Below are positions 46,562-54,408 of a stretch of DNA of 54,624 nt, in pieces. Origin of the DNA: Halobacteriales archaeon QS_5_70_17 (lineage in GTDB: Archaea > Halobacteriota > Halobacteria > Halobacteriales > Haloarculaceae). The stretch lies in NCBI GenBank assembly GCA_003021975.1, contig PXRR01000008.1:115753-170376 (forward strand), in the 5' to 3' direction. The translations under genes were made by a program, and so were the position numbers. The notes below the pieces were generated by a model. That model made no database searches. It saw only the letters and a list, made by a program, of their open reading frames with translations, and was not told where the DNA came from. Numbering within the stretch: position 1 is the stretch's first letter; the number at the start of each line of letters is the position of its first letter.

Positions 46562-47179
46562 CTACGTCGTCGTGATCGCCCCGTCGTAGACGCGGTCGCC
46601 GTTGAGGTCGATCGCGACGTCGTGATCGCCCGTCGAGTCGGGGTTCGTGACCGCCCCGTAGACGACGATCAGTTTGTCCCCCGCGTCCAGGTCGTGGTTG
46701 CCGGTCCACTCGACGACGAGTTCGCTCCCGTCGTCCGCGACCGTCACGTCCCCGTCCTCGATGTCGCCCATCGCGTCGTCGTCGATCCGGCCGTCGCCGT
46801 CCTCGTCGATTCCCGTCACCCGGAGGTCCTCGACGGGTTCCTTGGAGCTGTCGGAGACGACCGTCTCGCCGCCGTCGTAGGTGACCGTGAGCTGATTCAG
46901 CGAGTTGCCGACGGCGTTCCCGGTCACGTTCAGCGTGACGACGTGCTTCGTCGTCGTTCCGGCCCCGTTGTCGACGGCGGTGATGTTGTCGCCGTAGTCG
47001 TACGGCGCGCCCGTCGAGTCGCTGCGCTCGCCGATCCCCCGCTCGTACGTCGCCAGCGACGGGAGGTCGACGCCGAGAACGGTCACCGAGAGCATCGACG
47101 CTAGCAGGATCACGAGCGCGACCATGAGGAGCGTGCCGACGAGGGGACTCACCGCCCGCCGGCCGGGGAGCCGGACCAC
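46562..47179 (-). CDS. Type IV pilin with Ca2+-binding-like loop
   Basis: A 205-residue pilin. The N-terminus MVRLPGRRAVSPLVGTLLM is a textbook archaeal class III signal (RR-A-V-S-P-x-x-G) followed by the hydrophobic assembly helix (VALVILLASMLSVTVLG). The mature region is an acidic beta domain (TTTKHVVTLNVTGNAVGNSL, DGSELVVEWTGNHDLDAGDK). It includes DEDGDGRIDDD near residue 125, an EF-hand or dockerin-type Asp loop. The GTG at 47179 follows a gataattta element by 28 nt, fixing the start. The prepilin peptidase for it could be the broken gene at 26924 or another copy. Confidence 0.82.
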   Translation of the reverse strand: MVRLPGRRAVSPLVGTLLMVALVILLASMLSVTVLGVDLPSLATYERGIGERSDSTGAPYDYGDNITAVDNGAGTTTKHVVTLNVTGNAVGNSLNQLTVTYDGGETVVSDSSKEPVEDLRVTGIDEDGDGRIDDDAMGDIEDGDVTVADDGSELVVEWTGNHDLDAGDKLIVVYGAVTNPDSTGDHDVAIDLNGDRVYDGAITTT

Positions 47180-47246
47180 TCTGCACCCGTTACCGGTCTC
47201 AGAAGGATAAATTATCGGGAAGTGCTAACTGTCGGTATCTGACTTC

Positions 47247-48566
47247 TCAATCGCCGGTCGCCGCGGGGCGGTCGTCGGCGGACCGGGGCGTCCGGACGTG
47301 GATCCAGAGCGCGCAGGCGGTGGCGACGAGGCCGGCGGCGGTGGCGATGCCGAAGGCGATCCGGTAGCCGGTCGCGGTGTAGACGCGCGCGCCGTCGACG
47401 GTCGCGCCGGTCCAGTAGGCGTCGAGGACGACCCCCATGAGCGCGGGGAACAGCGCGGCCCCGAAGTAGCCGATGCCGTTGATCGTCCCCGTGATCGTGC
47501 CCGAGGCGCTGGCGACGTGGCGCTCCTTCGCGACCGTGTAGGCCAGCAGGACTCCGCCGTTGAGAAAGAGCGCGAGGAAGAGCACGGCGCCCACGAGAGC
47601 GAGGGGCGGACGCACCAGCGCGAAGACGCTGCCGTAGGCGAGCGTGAACGCCACCGTCGAGGCGAGGATCAGGCCGGTCCGTCGTCCCAGGCGATCCGAG
47701 AGCGCGCCGAACGCCGGCGGGCCGACGATCAGTCCGACGTTGCCCAGCAGGACGTACGTCGAGGCCCGCGCGACCGAGAGGTCGTAGACGTGCACGAGGT
47801 AGGGCACGCCCCACAGGCCGAGGACGGTGAAGTTCACTCCGGTGACGAAAAACAGCATGCCGCCGAGCACCCACGTCTCGCGCTCGCCGAGCAGGCGGCG
47901 CGTGTTCGCGGCGACGGTCGCCAGGTCGACCGAGCGGCCGGGCGGGGTCGCCCCCTCGACGGGCGAGAATCCGGCCCGCTCGGGGCGGTCCCGGACGACC
48001 AGGGCGATCGCGGCCGTCAGGGCGGCCCCGGCGGCGGCCGCTCCGAGGAGCGTCTCGCGCCAGCCGACCGCACCGACGGCGACCGCCAGCGGCGTCGTCG
48101 CGAGCACGCCCCCCAGCCCGGCGGCGGCGACGGTCCAGCCCGTCATCGTCGCGAACTCGTCGTCGCGGAACCAGTTGGCGCAGAACCGCAGCGTCGCCGT
48201 GTAGAGGACGCTCCCGCCCAGTCCGACGACCGCGCGCGCGGCGAACGCCGCCGGGAAGCTCCCCGCGAGCGCGAACCCGACCACGCCGACGGTCATGGTG
48301 GCGAGGCCGACGGCGGCGACCCGGCGGCTCCCCAGCCGGTCGGCGAGCAGCCCCGCCGGGAGCTGGAGGGCGGCGTAGATGTAGAAGAACGAGGCGTGGA
48401 GTAACCCGAGTTCGGTCCCGGTCGTGTCGAACGCTCGTGTCAGGTCCTCCGCGAGCACCGCCGAGGAGACGCGGTGGAAGTTCACCAGCAGGAACCCGGC
48501 GGCGAGGGCGGTCCACAGCACCCACCGCCAGCGGTCGCGCCTCCGGATCGAGGGGCGGGGGACCAT
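47247..48566 (-). CDS. Major facilitator superfamily transporter
   Basis: A 439-residue membrane protein with about 12 hydrophobic helices. It carries the MFS loop motif LPAGLLADRLGSRRVAAVG between helices 2 and 3, and its echo FGALSDRLGRRTGLILA between helices 8 and 9. The N-terminus is basic (MVPRPSIRRRDRWRWVLW). Overall character (RVSSAVLAEDL, FFYIYAALQLP) resembles nitrate/organic-anion or hexuronate-type carriers, but the substrate cannot be told. A ctataacc element lies 26 nt before the ATG. Confidence 0.85.
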   Translation of the reverse strand: MVPRPSIRRRDRWRWVLWTALAAGFLLVNFHRVSSAVLAEDLTRAFDTTGTELGLLHASFFYIYAALQLPAGLLADRLGSRRVAAVGLATMTVGVVGFALAGSFPAAFAARAVVGLGGSVLYTATLRFCANWFRDDEFATMTGWTVAAAGLGGVLATTPLAVAVGAVGWRETLLGAAAAGAALTAAIALVVRDRPERAGFSPVEGATPPGRSVDLATVAANTRRLLGERETWVLGGMLFFVTGVNFTVLGLWGVPYLVHVYDLSVARASTYVLLGNVGLIVGPPAFGALSDRLGRRTGLILASTVAFTLAYGSVFALVRPPLALVGAVLFLALFLNGGVLLAYTVAKERHVASASGTITGTINGIGYFGAALFPALMGVVLDAYWTGATVDGARVYTATGYRIAFGIATAAGLVATACALWIHVRTPRSADDRPAATGD

Positions 48567-48675
48567 GCCGGTGTCTGCGACCGCGAGCGGTTATAGCTCC
48601 GCGTTGGCACAGCCCGTGCCGGTTTCTCCGCCGCCGCGCCCGACGAACCGGCGGTCGCCTCGCGGACGCCGGGGG

Positions 48676-49038
48676 TCAGCCGACGTTGATCAACTGGTAG
48701 CCGTCCTCGACGAGTCCGGCGACGTCGGGGCCGTGCTCGTCGGCGCCGCCGTCGAGAGCGATGCCGGCCGACTCTACGGTGTCGTCCACCTCGAAGAAGG
48801 AAGCGCAGTAGCCGCAGGCGCCGTCGATCAGCCCCCGCCGCTCGACGTCGGCGTAGTAGTCGGCGACGACGCTGTCGGTGTCGCCCTCCAGTTCGTCGAT
48901 CCACTGGGTCGCCTGCCCGTCGAAGAAGACGACCACCTCGTGGCCGGCCTCGTCGAGCTGGCTCGCGTACTCCAGGTTGTTCGCGATCGGTCCGGGCTGG
49001 TCGAGCGGCGAGTTGACGAGGAACGCGAATTTCGCCAT
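48676..49038 (-). CDS. DsrE/DsrF-like family protein
   Basis: A 120-residue small protein with the DsrE fold (KFAFLVNSPLDQPGPIANNL, EAGHEVVVFFDGQATQWIDE). A Cys pair in ACGYCASFFEV near residue 76 is in the region that carries persulfide-relay cysteines in this group. It may take part in sulfur transfer, and no tus or tRNA thiolation genes are nearby. The TATA-like element gctatcc lies 25 nt upstream of the ATG. Confidence 0.75.
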   Translation of the reverse strand: MAKFAFLVNSPLDQPGPIANNLEYASQLDEAGHEVVVFFDGQATQWIDELEGDTDSVVADYYADVERRGLIDGACGYCASFFEVDDTVESAGIALDGGADEHGPDVAGLVEDGYQLINVG

Positions 49039-49104
49039 GCTCCCGGGACGGACGGGGCGCGGATAGCTCCGCCGGGGTCGTGCGCCGGGGTCACACAGGA
49101 GGCG

Positions 49105-50054
49105 TCACCGCTCGCCGAGGAACCGCGTCGCGGTCTCCCGGAAGAGGTCGTCGTACACCGCCCGCGGGAGGTCCCGCGAGAGGAGGTGCTCGCGCTCCGC
49201 GGCGTAGTCGTGGGGGATGTTCGGGTAGTCCGAGCCGTACATGACGCGATCGGAGTGGACCTCGAACACGCGGTCGGGCACGCCGTCGGGGTCGAAGTCC
49301 ATGGTCTCGGGGGCGGCCGAGGACATCGCGAAGCAGGTGTCGAGGTAGGCGGTGTCGTGGGCGGCGACGAGGTCGACGAACGCCTCCACGTCGTAGGTGC
49401 CCATGTGCGCGCAGGCGGCCCGCACCTCGGGGTAGGAGTTCAGGAACGAGGCGAAGGCGTCGGCGCCGACGTGAGGGCTGTCACGGAACATCGGCGCCGT
49501 GCCGGCGTGAAAGAGGATCGGGCGGTCGTACTCGGCGGCGAGTTCGAACGCCGGGTCGAGCCGCGGGTCGTCGGGACCGCACCGCTGGACGGGGCACTGG
49601 AACTTCAGGCCGCGCGCGCCCGCCTCGAAGGCCTCGCGGACGACCGCGCGCACGTCGTCGTCGCCGTGGACCGTCGCGAACGGGACCGCCATCGACGACT
49701 CGGCGGCCCGGTCGAGCACCCACTCGTTGAGGTCGCGGGCCATCCCCGCCTCGTGGGCGTACGGCAGCGCGACGTACCGCTCGACGCCCGCGGCCCGCAG
49801 CGCCCGCTCGATGTCGGCCCGCGCGGTCGGGTGCGGGAACGTCCAGCCCGCCGTCTCGCCGAGGTCCGCGCGGATCGCCGCCATCAGGCGCTCGGGCATG
49901 AGGTGGACGTGACAGTCCGTGGCCGGGGGGAACCGCTCGTCGACGGCGGCGCTCGCTCGGGACGACCGCCTGCGTCTCGGGCGTCGGCGACCGCCGCCGC
50001 CTGCGCGAGCGCGCGCTCCCCGTCGGCGTCGACCGCGAGCGGTACGTCGTACAT
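49105..50054 (-). pseudogene. Amidohydrolase-2 family metal-dependent hydrolase, frame changed near the N-terminus
   Basis: The main body (264 residues from 49899) is a TIM-barrel amidohydrolase with GARGLKFQCPVQRC, RPILFHAGTAP, AACAHMGTYDVEAFVDL and the C-terminal MYGSDYPNIPHDYAAE that supplies the catalytic Asp. The metal-binding H-x-H motif at the start of strand 1 is present as ATDCHVHLMPERL, just upstream of the first ATG of this frame, so the real start must be earlier. An ATG at 50054 opens MYDVPLAVDADGERALAQAA in another frame. I infer one gene with a shift near 49960-50000. Substrate unknown. Confidence 0.65.
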
Positions 50055-50157
50055 GCGCGGTGACACGCCGCGGACGACCATAGCCCTCCGGGTCAGAATC
50101 GGAAGCGGGCTGTCAGCGAGGACTAGACTTTTGCGCCGTCCGGCCACACGTCCGCGC

Positions 50158-50580
50158 ATGGCCGACTGCATCTTCTGCCAGATCATCGACGGCGAGATCC
50201 CGAGCCGAACCGTCTACGAGGACGAGGACGTCCTCGCCTTCCTCGACGTGAACCCGCTGGCTCGCGGGCACACGCTGGTGATCCCGAAGGCCCACGAGGC
50301 GGCCGCCGCGGACCTCCCCGGGGACGTCCGGGACGCCCTCTTCACGGCGGTGGGACGGCTCGCCCCCGCCGTCGAGGCGGCCGTCGGCGCCGACGCCTCG
50401 ACTATCGGCATGAACAACGGCCCCGCGTCCGGTCAGGAGGTGCCCCACGGGCACGTCCACGTCGTCCCCCGGTTCGAGGGCGACGGCGTGGGACCGCTGC
50501 ACGCGCTCGACTGGCCGGCGCCCGAACTGGACGACGACGAGTTCGACGACGTCCAGGCGGCGATCAGCGACCGCGCCTGA
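50158..50580 (+). CDS. HIT family nucleotide hydrolase/transferase
   Basis: A 140-residue histidine-triad protein with the N-terminal ADCIFCQIIDGEIPSRTVYE, FLDVNPLARGHTLVIPKAH, and the triad QEVPHGHVHVVPRF near residue 100. Such proteins hydrolyse AMP-conjugates like adenosine phosphoramidates. Length is typical. A cttttgc element lies 25 nt upstream of the ATG. A small membrane protein gene follows after 12 nt, probably in the same transcript. Confidence 0.92.
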   Translation: MADCIFCQIIDGEIPSRTVYEDEDVLAFLDVNPLARGHTLVIPKAHEAAAADLPGDVRDALFTAVGRLAPAVEAAVGADASTIGMNNGPASGQEVPHGHVHVVPRFEGDGVGPLHALDWPAPELDDDEFDDVQAAISDRA

Positions 50581-50592
50581 GCGCGGGGGCGG

Positions 50593-50808
50593 ATGTCCAG
50601 GTCCGACTCCCGGGCGGCGCTCGCGGCGGCGCTGGGGAATCACCGCCGGAACCTGCTCGCGCTGGGAGCTATCGGACTCGCCTTCCTCGCGGCGGAACTG
50701 GTCGGCGGGTCGCCCGCCCGTTACGGCGCCTACCTCGTCGCTTTCGCCGTCTGGATGGCCTGGTTCGTCCTCGCCGCGGTCGACTGGATCGCCCGCGCCG
50801 ACTTCTGA
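50593..50808 (+). CDS. Small two-helix membrane protein
   Basis: A 71-residue protein with helices LLALGAIGLAFLAAELVGG and YGAYLVAFAVWMAWFVLAAV, starting 12 nt after the HIT gene. No family recognised. A T-tract lies just downstream (50820-50826). Confidence 0.6.
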   Translation: MSRSDSRAALAAALGNHRRNLLALGAIGLAFLAAELVGGSPARYGAYLVAFAVWMAWFVLAAVDWIARADF

Positions 50809-50816
50809 CTGTCGCG

Positions 50817-50830
50817 TGAATTTTTTTAAC
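50817..50830 (+). promoter_or_regulatory. T-tract: TATA-like element of the 50854 gene and possible terminator of the HIT transcript
   Basis: The sequence aatttttttaacc is the strongest T-run in the region. It is 29 nt upstream of the ATG at 50854 and 12 nt after the previous stop, so it can serve both as a promoter element and as a T-rich archaeal terminator. Confidence 0.45.
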
Positions 50831-50853
50831 CGAGAAGTAATCCGAAACTGTGT

Positions 50854-51585
50854 ATGTCGATACGCAGTTTCCTCGGCGCCGTCGGCGGCGCCGGAACGAC
50901 ACGACTCACCCTCGAGACCGGTGCGCTGCTGGCCCGCGACGGGCGCTCGGTGGCCGTCCTCGACGCCGCTTACGCCACCCAGGGACTGGCCGATCACCTC
51001 CCCGGACGGATCGATCCCGACGTGACGGAACTCGTCTGCTCGGAGCCCTCCCTCGACGCGGGGCTAATCGACCTGGACCTCGACGCTCCGGGCCGTCTGG
51101 CGGTCTGTCCGGCTCGCGCCCCCTTCGAACGGATCGCCCGGGCGAAGTCGCCCGGGGCCGCCGAGCACTTCGAGCGACTCCTCGCGGCGGCCGCCGAGGA
51201 GTTCGATCGCGCGCTGGTCGACGTCCCGCCGGTCGCGGCCAACCAGTCGGTTGCGGCCGTCACCGCCGCCGACGGCGTCACGGTCGTCGCACCCGACACC
51301 CGCCGCGGTCGGGACGCGGTCCCGCGGACCCGCGATCGACTCGCCGACCTCGGGGTCGGGGCGGTCTCCGTCCTCTACAACCGCACCGGGGATCCGCCGG
51401 CCGACGCCGACGCGGCCGTCCCGGAGTGTTCGGTCCCGCCCGCCCACGTCCCCGTTTGCGCGGCGGGCGACGGGGCCTTCCCGGCGGCCGTCGCGGAGAG
51501 CGCGGCGGCGCTGCTGGGCGTCGACCTCGACGCGGCCGTCGAGTCGCCCGGACCGATCGACCGGCTGACGGCGCTCGGCGAGTGA
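50854..51585 (+). CDS. ParA/MinD-like P-loop protein with degenerate Walker A
   Basis: A 243-residue SIMIBI-class protein. The N-terminal loop AVGGAGTTRLTLETGALLAR takes the place of KGGxGKT, so both lysines of the deviant Walker A are absent. SVAVLDAAYATQGLADHLPG follows as the switch region, and FDRALVDVPPVAANQSVAAV as Walker B. VVAPDTRRGRDAV and a C-terminal helical end complete the fold. I recall haloarchaeal relatives with the same replacement, so it may be a family that binds but does not hydrolyse nucleotides. It converges with the 51590 gene 4 nt away. Confidence 0.75.
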   Translation: MSIRSFLGAVGGAGTTRLTLETGALLARDGRSVAVLDAAYATQGLADHLPGRIDPDVTELVCSEPSLDAGLIDLDLDAPGRLAVCPARAPFERIARAKSPGAAEHFERLLAAAAEEFDRALVDVPPVAANQSVAAVTAADGVTVVAPDTRRGRDAVPRTRDRLADLGVGAVSVLYNRTGDPPADADAAVPECSVPPAHVPVCAAGDGAFPAAVAESAAALLGVDLDAAVESPGPIDRLTALGE

Positions 51586-51589
51586 GCGA

Positions 51590-52103
51590 CTAGCGGAGGT
51601 CCCCCACCCCGCTCATCGTCCCGTCGAGAGCGTCCCGTTTCGCCACGGCAGCGTCGCCCTCCGGCGCGAGCGCCCCCTCGAGCGCGTCGCGCGCGCCCGG
51701 GATCGGATTCGTGGGTCTCGACGTAGGCGGCGAGCGCGAACTCCCGCTCGCTGGCCCCCGAGAGCGCCAGCGCGTCCGCGCGGGAACACTCCGCAGTCAG
51801 CCAGTCCCGGACGAGCCCCCGCCCGGTCGGGCCGAGCGGACAGACCGACTCCCCAAGCAGGTGCAGCGCCTTCGCGCCCGTCACCGGCGGCAGGCCGGCG
51901 GCGCGGGCGCTCTCGCCGACGCTCGCCCCGCCGGCGTAGGCCTCCACGACCGTCGCCGCCTCCCCGGGCGCGCACGGCAGGTCCTCGGCGAACGGTTCGA
52001 GTCGTTCGCGCAGGGGGTCGTCGGTCGCGTCGACCGACGCGACCCCCCGCTCGCGCTGCCGGGCGGTCATCTCCAGGCCCGCGGCGATCTCCGACAATCC
52101 CAT
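51590..52103 (-). pseudogene. Conserved haloarchaeal helical protein (DUF7858-like), 2-nt shift near the C-terminus
   Basis: About 170 residues: MGLSEIAAGLEMTARQRERG, then a helical repeat-like region (CAPGEAATVVEAYAGGASVG, TGAKALHLLGESVCPLGPTG) and FALAAYVETHES. After that the expected end (PGARDALEGALAPEGDAAVA, KRDALDGTMSGVGDL, TAG at 51590-51592) is in a shifted frame. CACGAATCC at about 51706 would read correctly with two extra bases. The unshifted frame runs on antisense into the ParA-like gene, which is not credible. The part resembling an HTH (ESARAAGLPPVTGAKAL) hints at DNA binding, but function is unknown. The DUF number is from memory. Confidence 0.65.
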
Positions 52104-52158
52104 ATCGGGAACATTACCGAACTACTGAATTAAAATTTAGGGTATGATTCGAGCGCGG

Positions 52159-53262
52159 TCACCGGCTGCAGACGAGTTCCACGGCGGCGTCGCCGTCCCT
52201 GAGCGCGGCCTCGACCCCCTCGAAGGAGTCGACGTCGAGATCGACGCCGTGCCAGGCCATCCGCGACTGGACGCCCGCGGCGTCCTCGTCGGCGACGGCC
52301 GCGACGACCTCGAGGCCCGCCCCCCGGAGCGCGTCGATCACGGTCCGGCGCTGCTGGTCGTCCAGGGCGGGGTGGAGTTCGACGTGGAGGACCAGCGGCT
52401 GGTCGCCGTCGAGGACCGGCCGCATCCCGTCGACGACGGCGTGTTCGTACCCTTCGACGTCCATGCGTGCGGCGTTGACGGTCGCGGGATCGATCGACCG
52501 CTCCTCGAAGAACCGGGCGACCGTCCGCTGCTCGACCGTCTCTCGGCCCCCGTCGGTGTAGGTCGCGGCGCCCTCCTCCGGGACGGCCCCCACGGCGTGG
52601 CGGTTCGAGTAATCGCTGATGTGGAGGTCGACGGGACCGTTGCTCCCGCCGATCGCACGCCGGGTCGTGTCGACGACCCCGCTGTAGCCGTTGGCCCGGA
52701 CGTTCGCCTCGAGCAGCGACAGGTTCTCCGGTTCGGGTTCGACCGCGTAAATGTCGGACCGCTCGCCGAGCGTCCGGGCCGCGAGCAGCGTGAAGTAGCC
52801 CACGTTCGCGCCGACGTCGAGCATCGTCACCGGACCGTCGACTCGGTCGCGCAGCGCGCGCAGTTCGGCGGCGAAGGCGTCCGTCGAGCGCTGTTCGTGA
52901 GCGCCGTACGCCAGCAGGGTCCGGGCCACGCCCGGATCGAAGGCGTCCAGCCGGAGCCGGTTCCCCATCACCTCCCGCTCGGCGTACTCCCCGTCGGCGG
53001 CGTCCTGCAGCGCCTGATAGTGACCGTTGCGCCCCAGGAGGAGCTCCTCGAGGTAGCCCCGGCACTCCGAGAACCGGCCCTCCCGGGCCAGCCGGACCGT
53101 CTTCCGCATATGTAGGGCCGACGCGCGGAGCGCCGTCCGGGGCGACTCACGGACCGCCGAGAGCTTGCCGACGACCGCGGCGGCGGTACCGCTCCGCGCG
53201 TCCGGTCGCGCCGCCGCCCCGCCCCGCAACCGATCGACAGCCCGCGACGCACCGTCGTTCAT
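52159..53262 (-). CDS. FkbM-family methyltransferase
   Basis: A 367-residue SAM-dependent O-methyltransferase-like protein. The SAM motif MLDVGANVGYFTLLAART is near residue 145. IYAVEPEPENLSLLEANVRA is the acidic motif II, and the conserved AARMDVEGYEHAVVDGM is near residue 267, the FkbM signature. LVLHVELHP follows. The first 90 residues are helical and basic. Such enzymes often methylate surface glycans or glycolipids. A gatatcg element lies 28 nt upstream of the ATG at 53262. It is divergent from the TFB gene. Confidence 0.85.
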   Translation of the reverse strand: MNDGASRAVDRLRGGAAARPDARSGTAAAVVGKLSAVRESPRTALRASALHMRKTVRLAREGRFSECRGYLEELLLGRNGHYQALQDAADGEYAEREVMGNRLRLDAFDPGVARTLLAYGAHEQRSTDAFAAELRALRDRVDGPVTMLDVGANVGYFTLLAARTLGERSDIYAVEPEPENLSLLEANVRANGYSGVVDTTRRAIGGSNGPVDLHISDYSNRHAVGAVPEEGAATYTDGGRETVEQRTVARFFEERSIDPATVNAARMDVEGYEHAVVDGMRPVLDGDQPLVLHVELHPALDDQQRRTVIDALRGAGLEVVAAVADEDAAGVQSRMAWHGVDLDVDSFEGVEAALRDGDAAVELVCSR

Positions 53263-53411
53263 ACCGTCTCCCACTCGGACACGCGATATCAATGCCTGTC
53301 GTCGTCGCAGCGAGTTTCGTCGCCGTCGGTGAACGTTGCGAACTGTTTCGGTGTAACGACGCCTTCCAACCAGCCACTTTCGCCGCTTCCGCCAGCGGCT
53401 CAGACTCCCTA

Positions 53412-53430
53412 CGTATCGGTTACCGATACG
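53412..53430. promoter_or_regulatory. Perfect 9-1-9 palindrome, candidate operator
   Basis: CGTATCGGT, one T, then ACCGATACG form an exact 19-bp palindrome in the 247 nt between the divergent FkbM and TFB genes. It is about 60 nt upstream of the TFB TATA-like element. The form is that of a binding site for a dimeric regulator. Confidence 0.55.
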
Positions 53431-53469
53431 CGCATCGCGCCGCGAACGACCAGATTCCGGCCTCGACGC

Positions 53470-53480
53470 TAGTTTATTAA
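53470..53480 (+). promoter_or_regulatory. TATA-like element of the TFB gene
   Basis: The sequence agtttattaaa is centred about 34 nt upstream of the ATG at 53510. It is the strongest AT-rich element in this intergenic region. Confidence 0.6.
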
Positions 53481-53509
53481 AGGGGGATCGGGACCCAGTT
53501 CCGACTGTG

Positions 53510-54376
53510 ATGAGCTCTCGACCCGCCCGGTCCTGCCCGGAGTGCGACGGTAGCCTGCACCGCGATCGAACCGAGACCATCTGCGGCGACTGCGGCCTCG
53601 TCGTCGGCGAGGACGCCATCGACCGCGGCCCCGAGTGGCGCTCGTTCGACGACGACGACGCCGACCCGAAGCGAACCGGGGCCCCTCTGACCCGGTCGCG
53701 CCACGATCGAGGACTCTCGACGGAGATCGGCCGCTCGACCCGACTGAAGGGGCGCAAGCGTCGGCGGGTCGCCCGGATGCGCCGCCAGCACAACCGCGCG
53801 CGGATCGCGACGAAGGCCGACCGCAATCAGGTCTACGCGTTCACCGAGATCCGCCGGCTGACGAGCCAGCTCCAGCTCCCCGACAGCGTCCGCGACCGGG
53901 CGTGCGTGCTCTTCGAGTCCGCCCAGGACGAGGACCTCCTGCGCGGGCGCTCCCTCGAGGGGTTCGCCGCGGCAGCGGTGTACGCCACCTGCCGGGCCGA
54001 CGGCATCGCGCGGACGATCGGCGAGGTCGTCGAGCGGGCGAAGGCGTCCCGCGCCGAACTCCGGGCGGCCTACGACGCGCTGAACCGCGACCTGGGGCTG
54101 CCGACCGGACCCGTCGACCCCGCCGAGTACCTCGCCCGGTTCGCCAGCGACCTCGACCTCCCGCGGTCGATCGAGCGCCGGGCCGGCGCCCTCGTCGAGG
54201 CGGCACACGACCGGGGGCTCGTCGCCGGTCGGAACCCCGGCGGCGTCGCCGCGGCCTGTCTCTACACGGCCGCCCGGGAGGCCGACCACCCGCTCACCCA
54301 GCAGGAGGCCGCCGACGCGGCCGACGTGACCCCCGTGACGCTGCGCTCGACGTACGTCGAACTGCGCGAGGACTGA
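53510..54376 (+). CDS. tfb: Transcription initiation factor TFB (TFIIB homologue)
   Basis: An approximately 288-residue general transcription factor that bridges TBP-TATA and RNA polymerase. The zinc ribbon CPECDG (residue about 9) and ICGDCGLVV (about 25) is followed by the B-reader/linker EWRSFDDDDADPKRTGAPLT. Two cyclin-like repeats follow (RDRACVLFESAQDEDLLRGR and EGFAAAAVYATCRADGIART in repeat 1, IERRAGALVEAAHDRGLVAG and GGVAAACLYTAAREADHPLT in repeat 2), ending with a recognition-type helix. It is somewhat short for TFB (often 310-320). Haloarchaea carry many TFBs, so this may be a specialised one. A GTG 3 nt upstream is an alternative start. Confidence 0.92.
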   Translation: MSSRPARSCPECDGSLHRDRTETICGDCGLVVGEDAIDRGPEWRSFDDDDADPKRTGAPLTRSRHDRGLSTEIGRSTRLKGRKRRRVARMRRQHNRARIATKADRNQVYAFTEIRRLTSQLQLPDSVRDRACVLFESAQDEDLLRGRSLEGFAAAAVYATCRADGIARTIGEVVERAKASRAELRAAYDALNRDLGLPTGPVDPAEYLARFASDLDLPRSIERRAGALVEAAHDRGLVAGRNPGGVAAACLYTAAREADHPLTQQEAADAADVTPVTLRSTYVELRED

Positions 54377-54408
54377 GAGGCCGCTCTCCCCGACCGCTGT
54401 TCCCGCGA

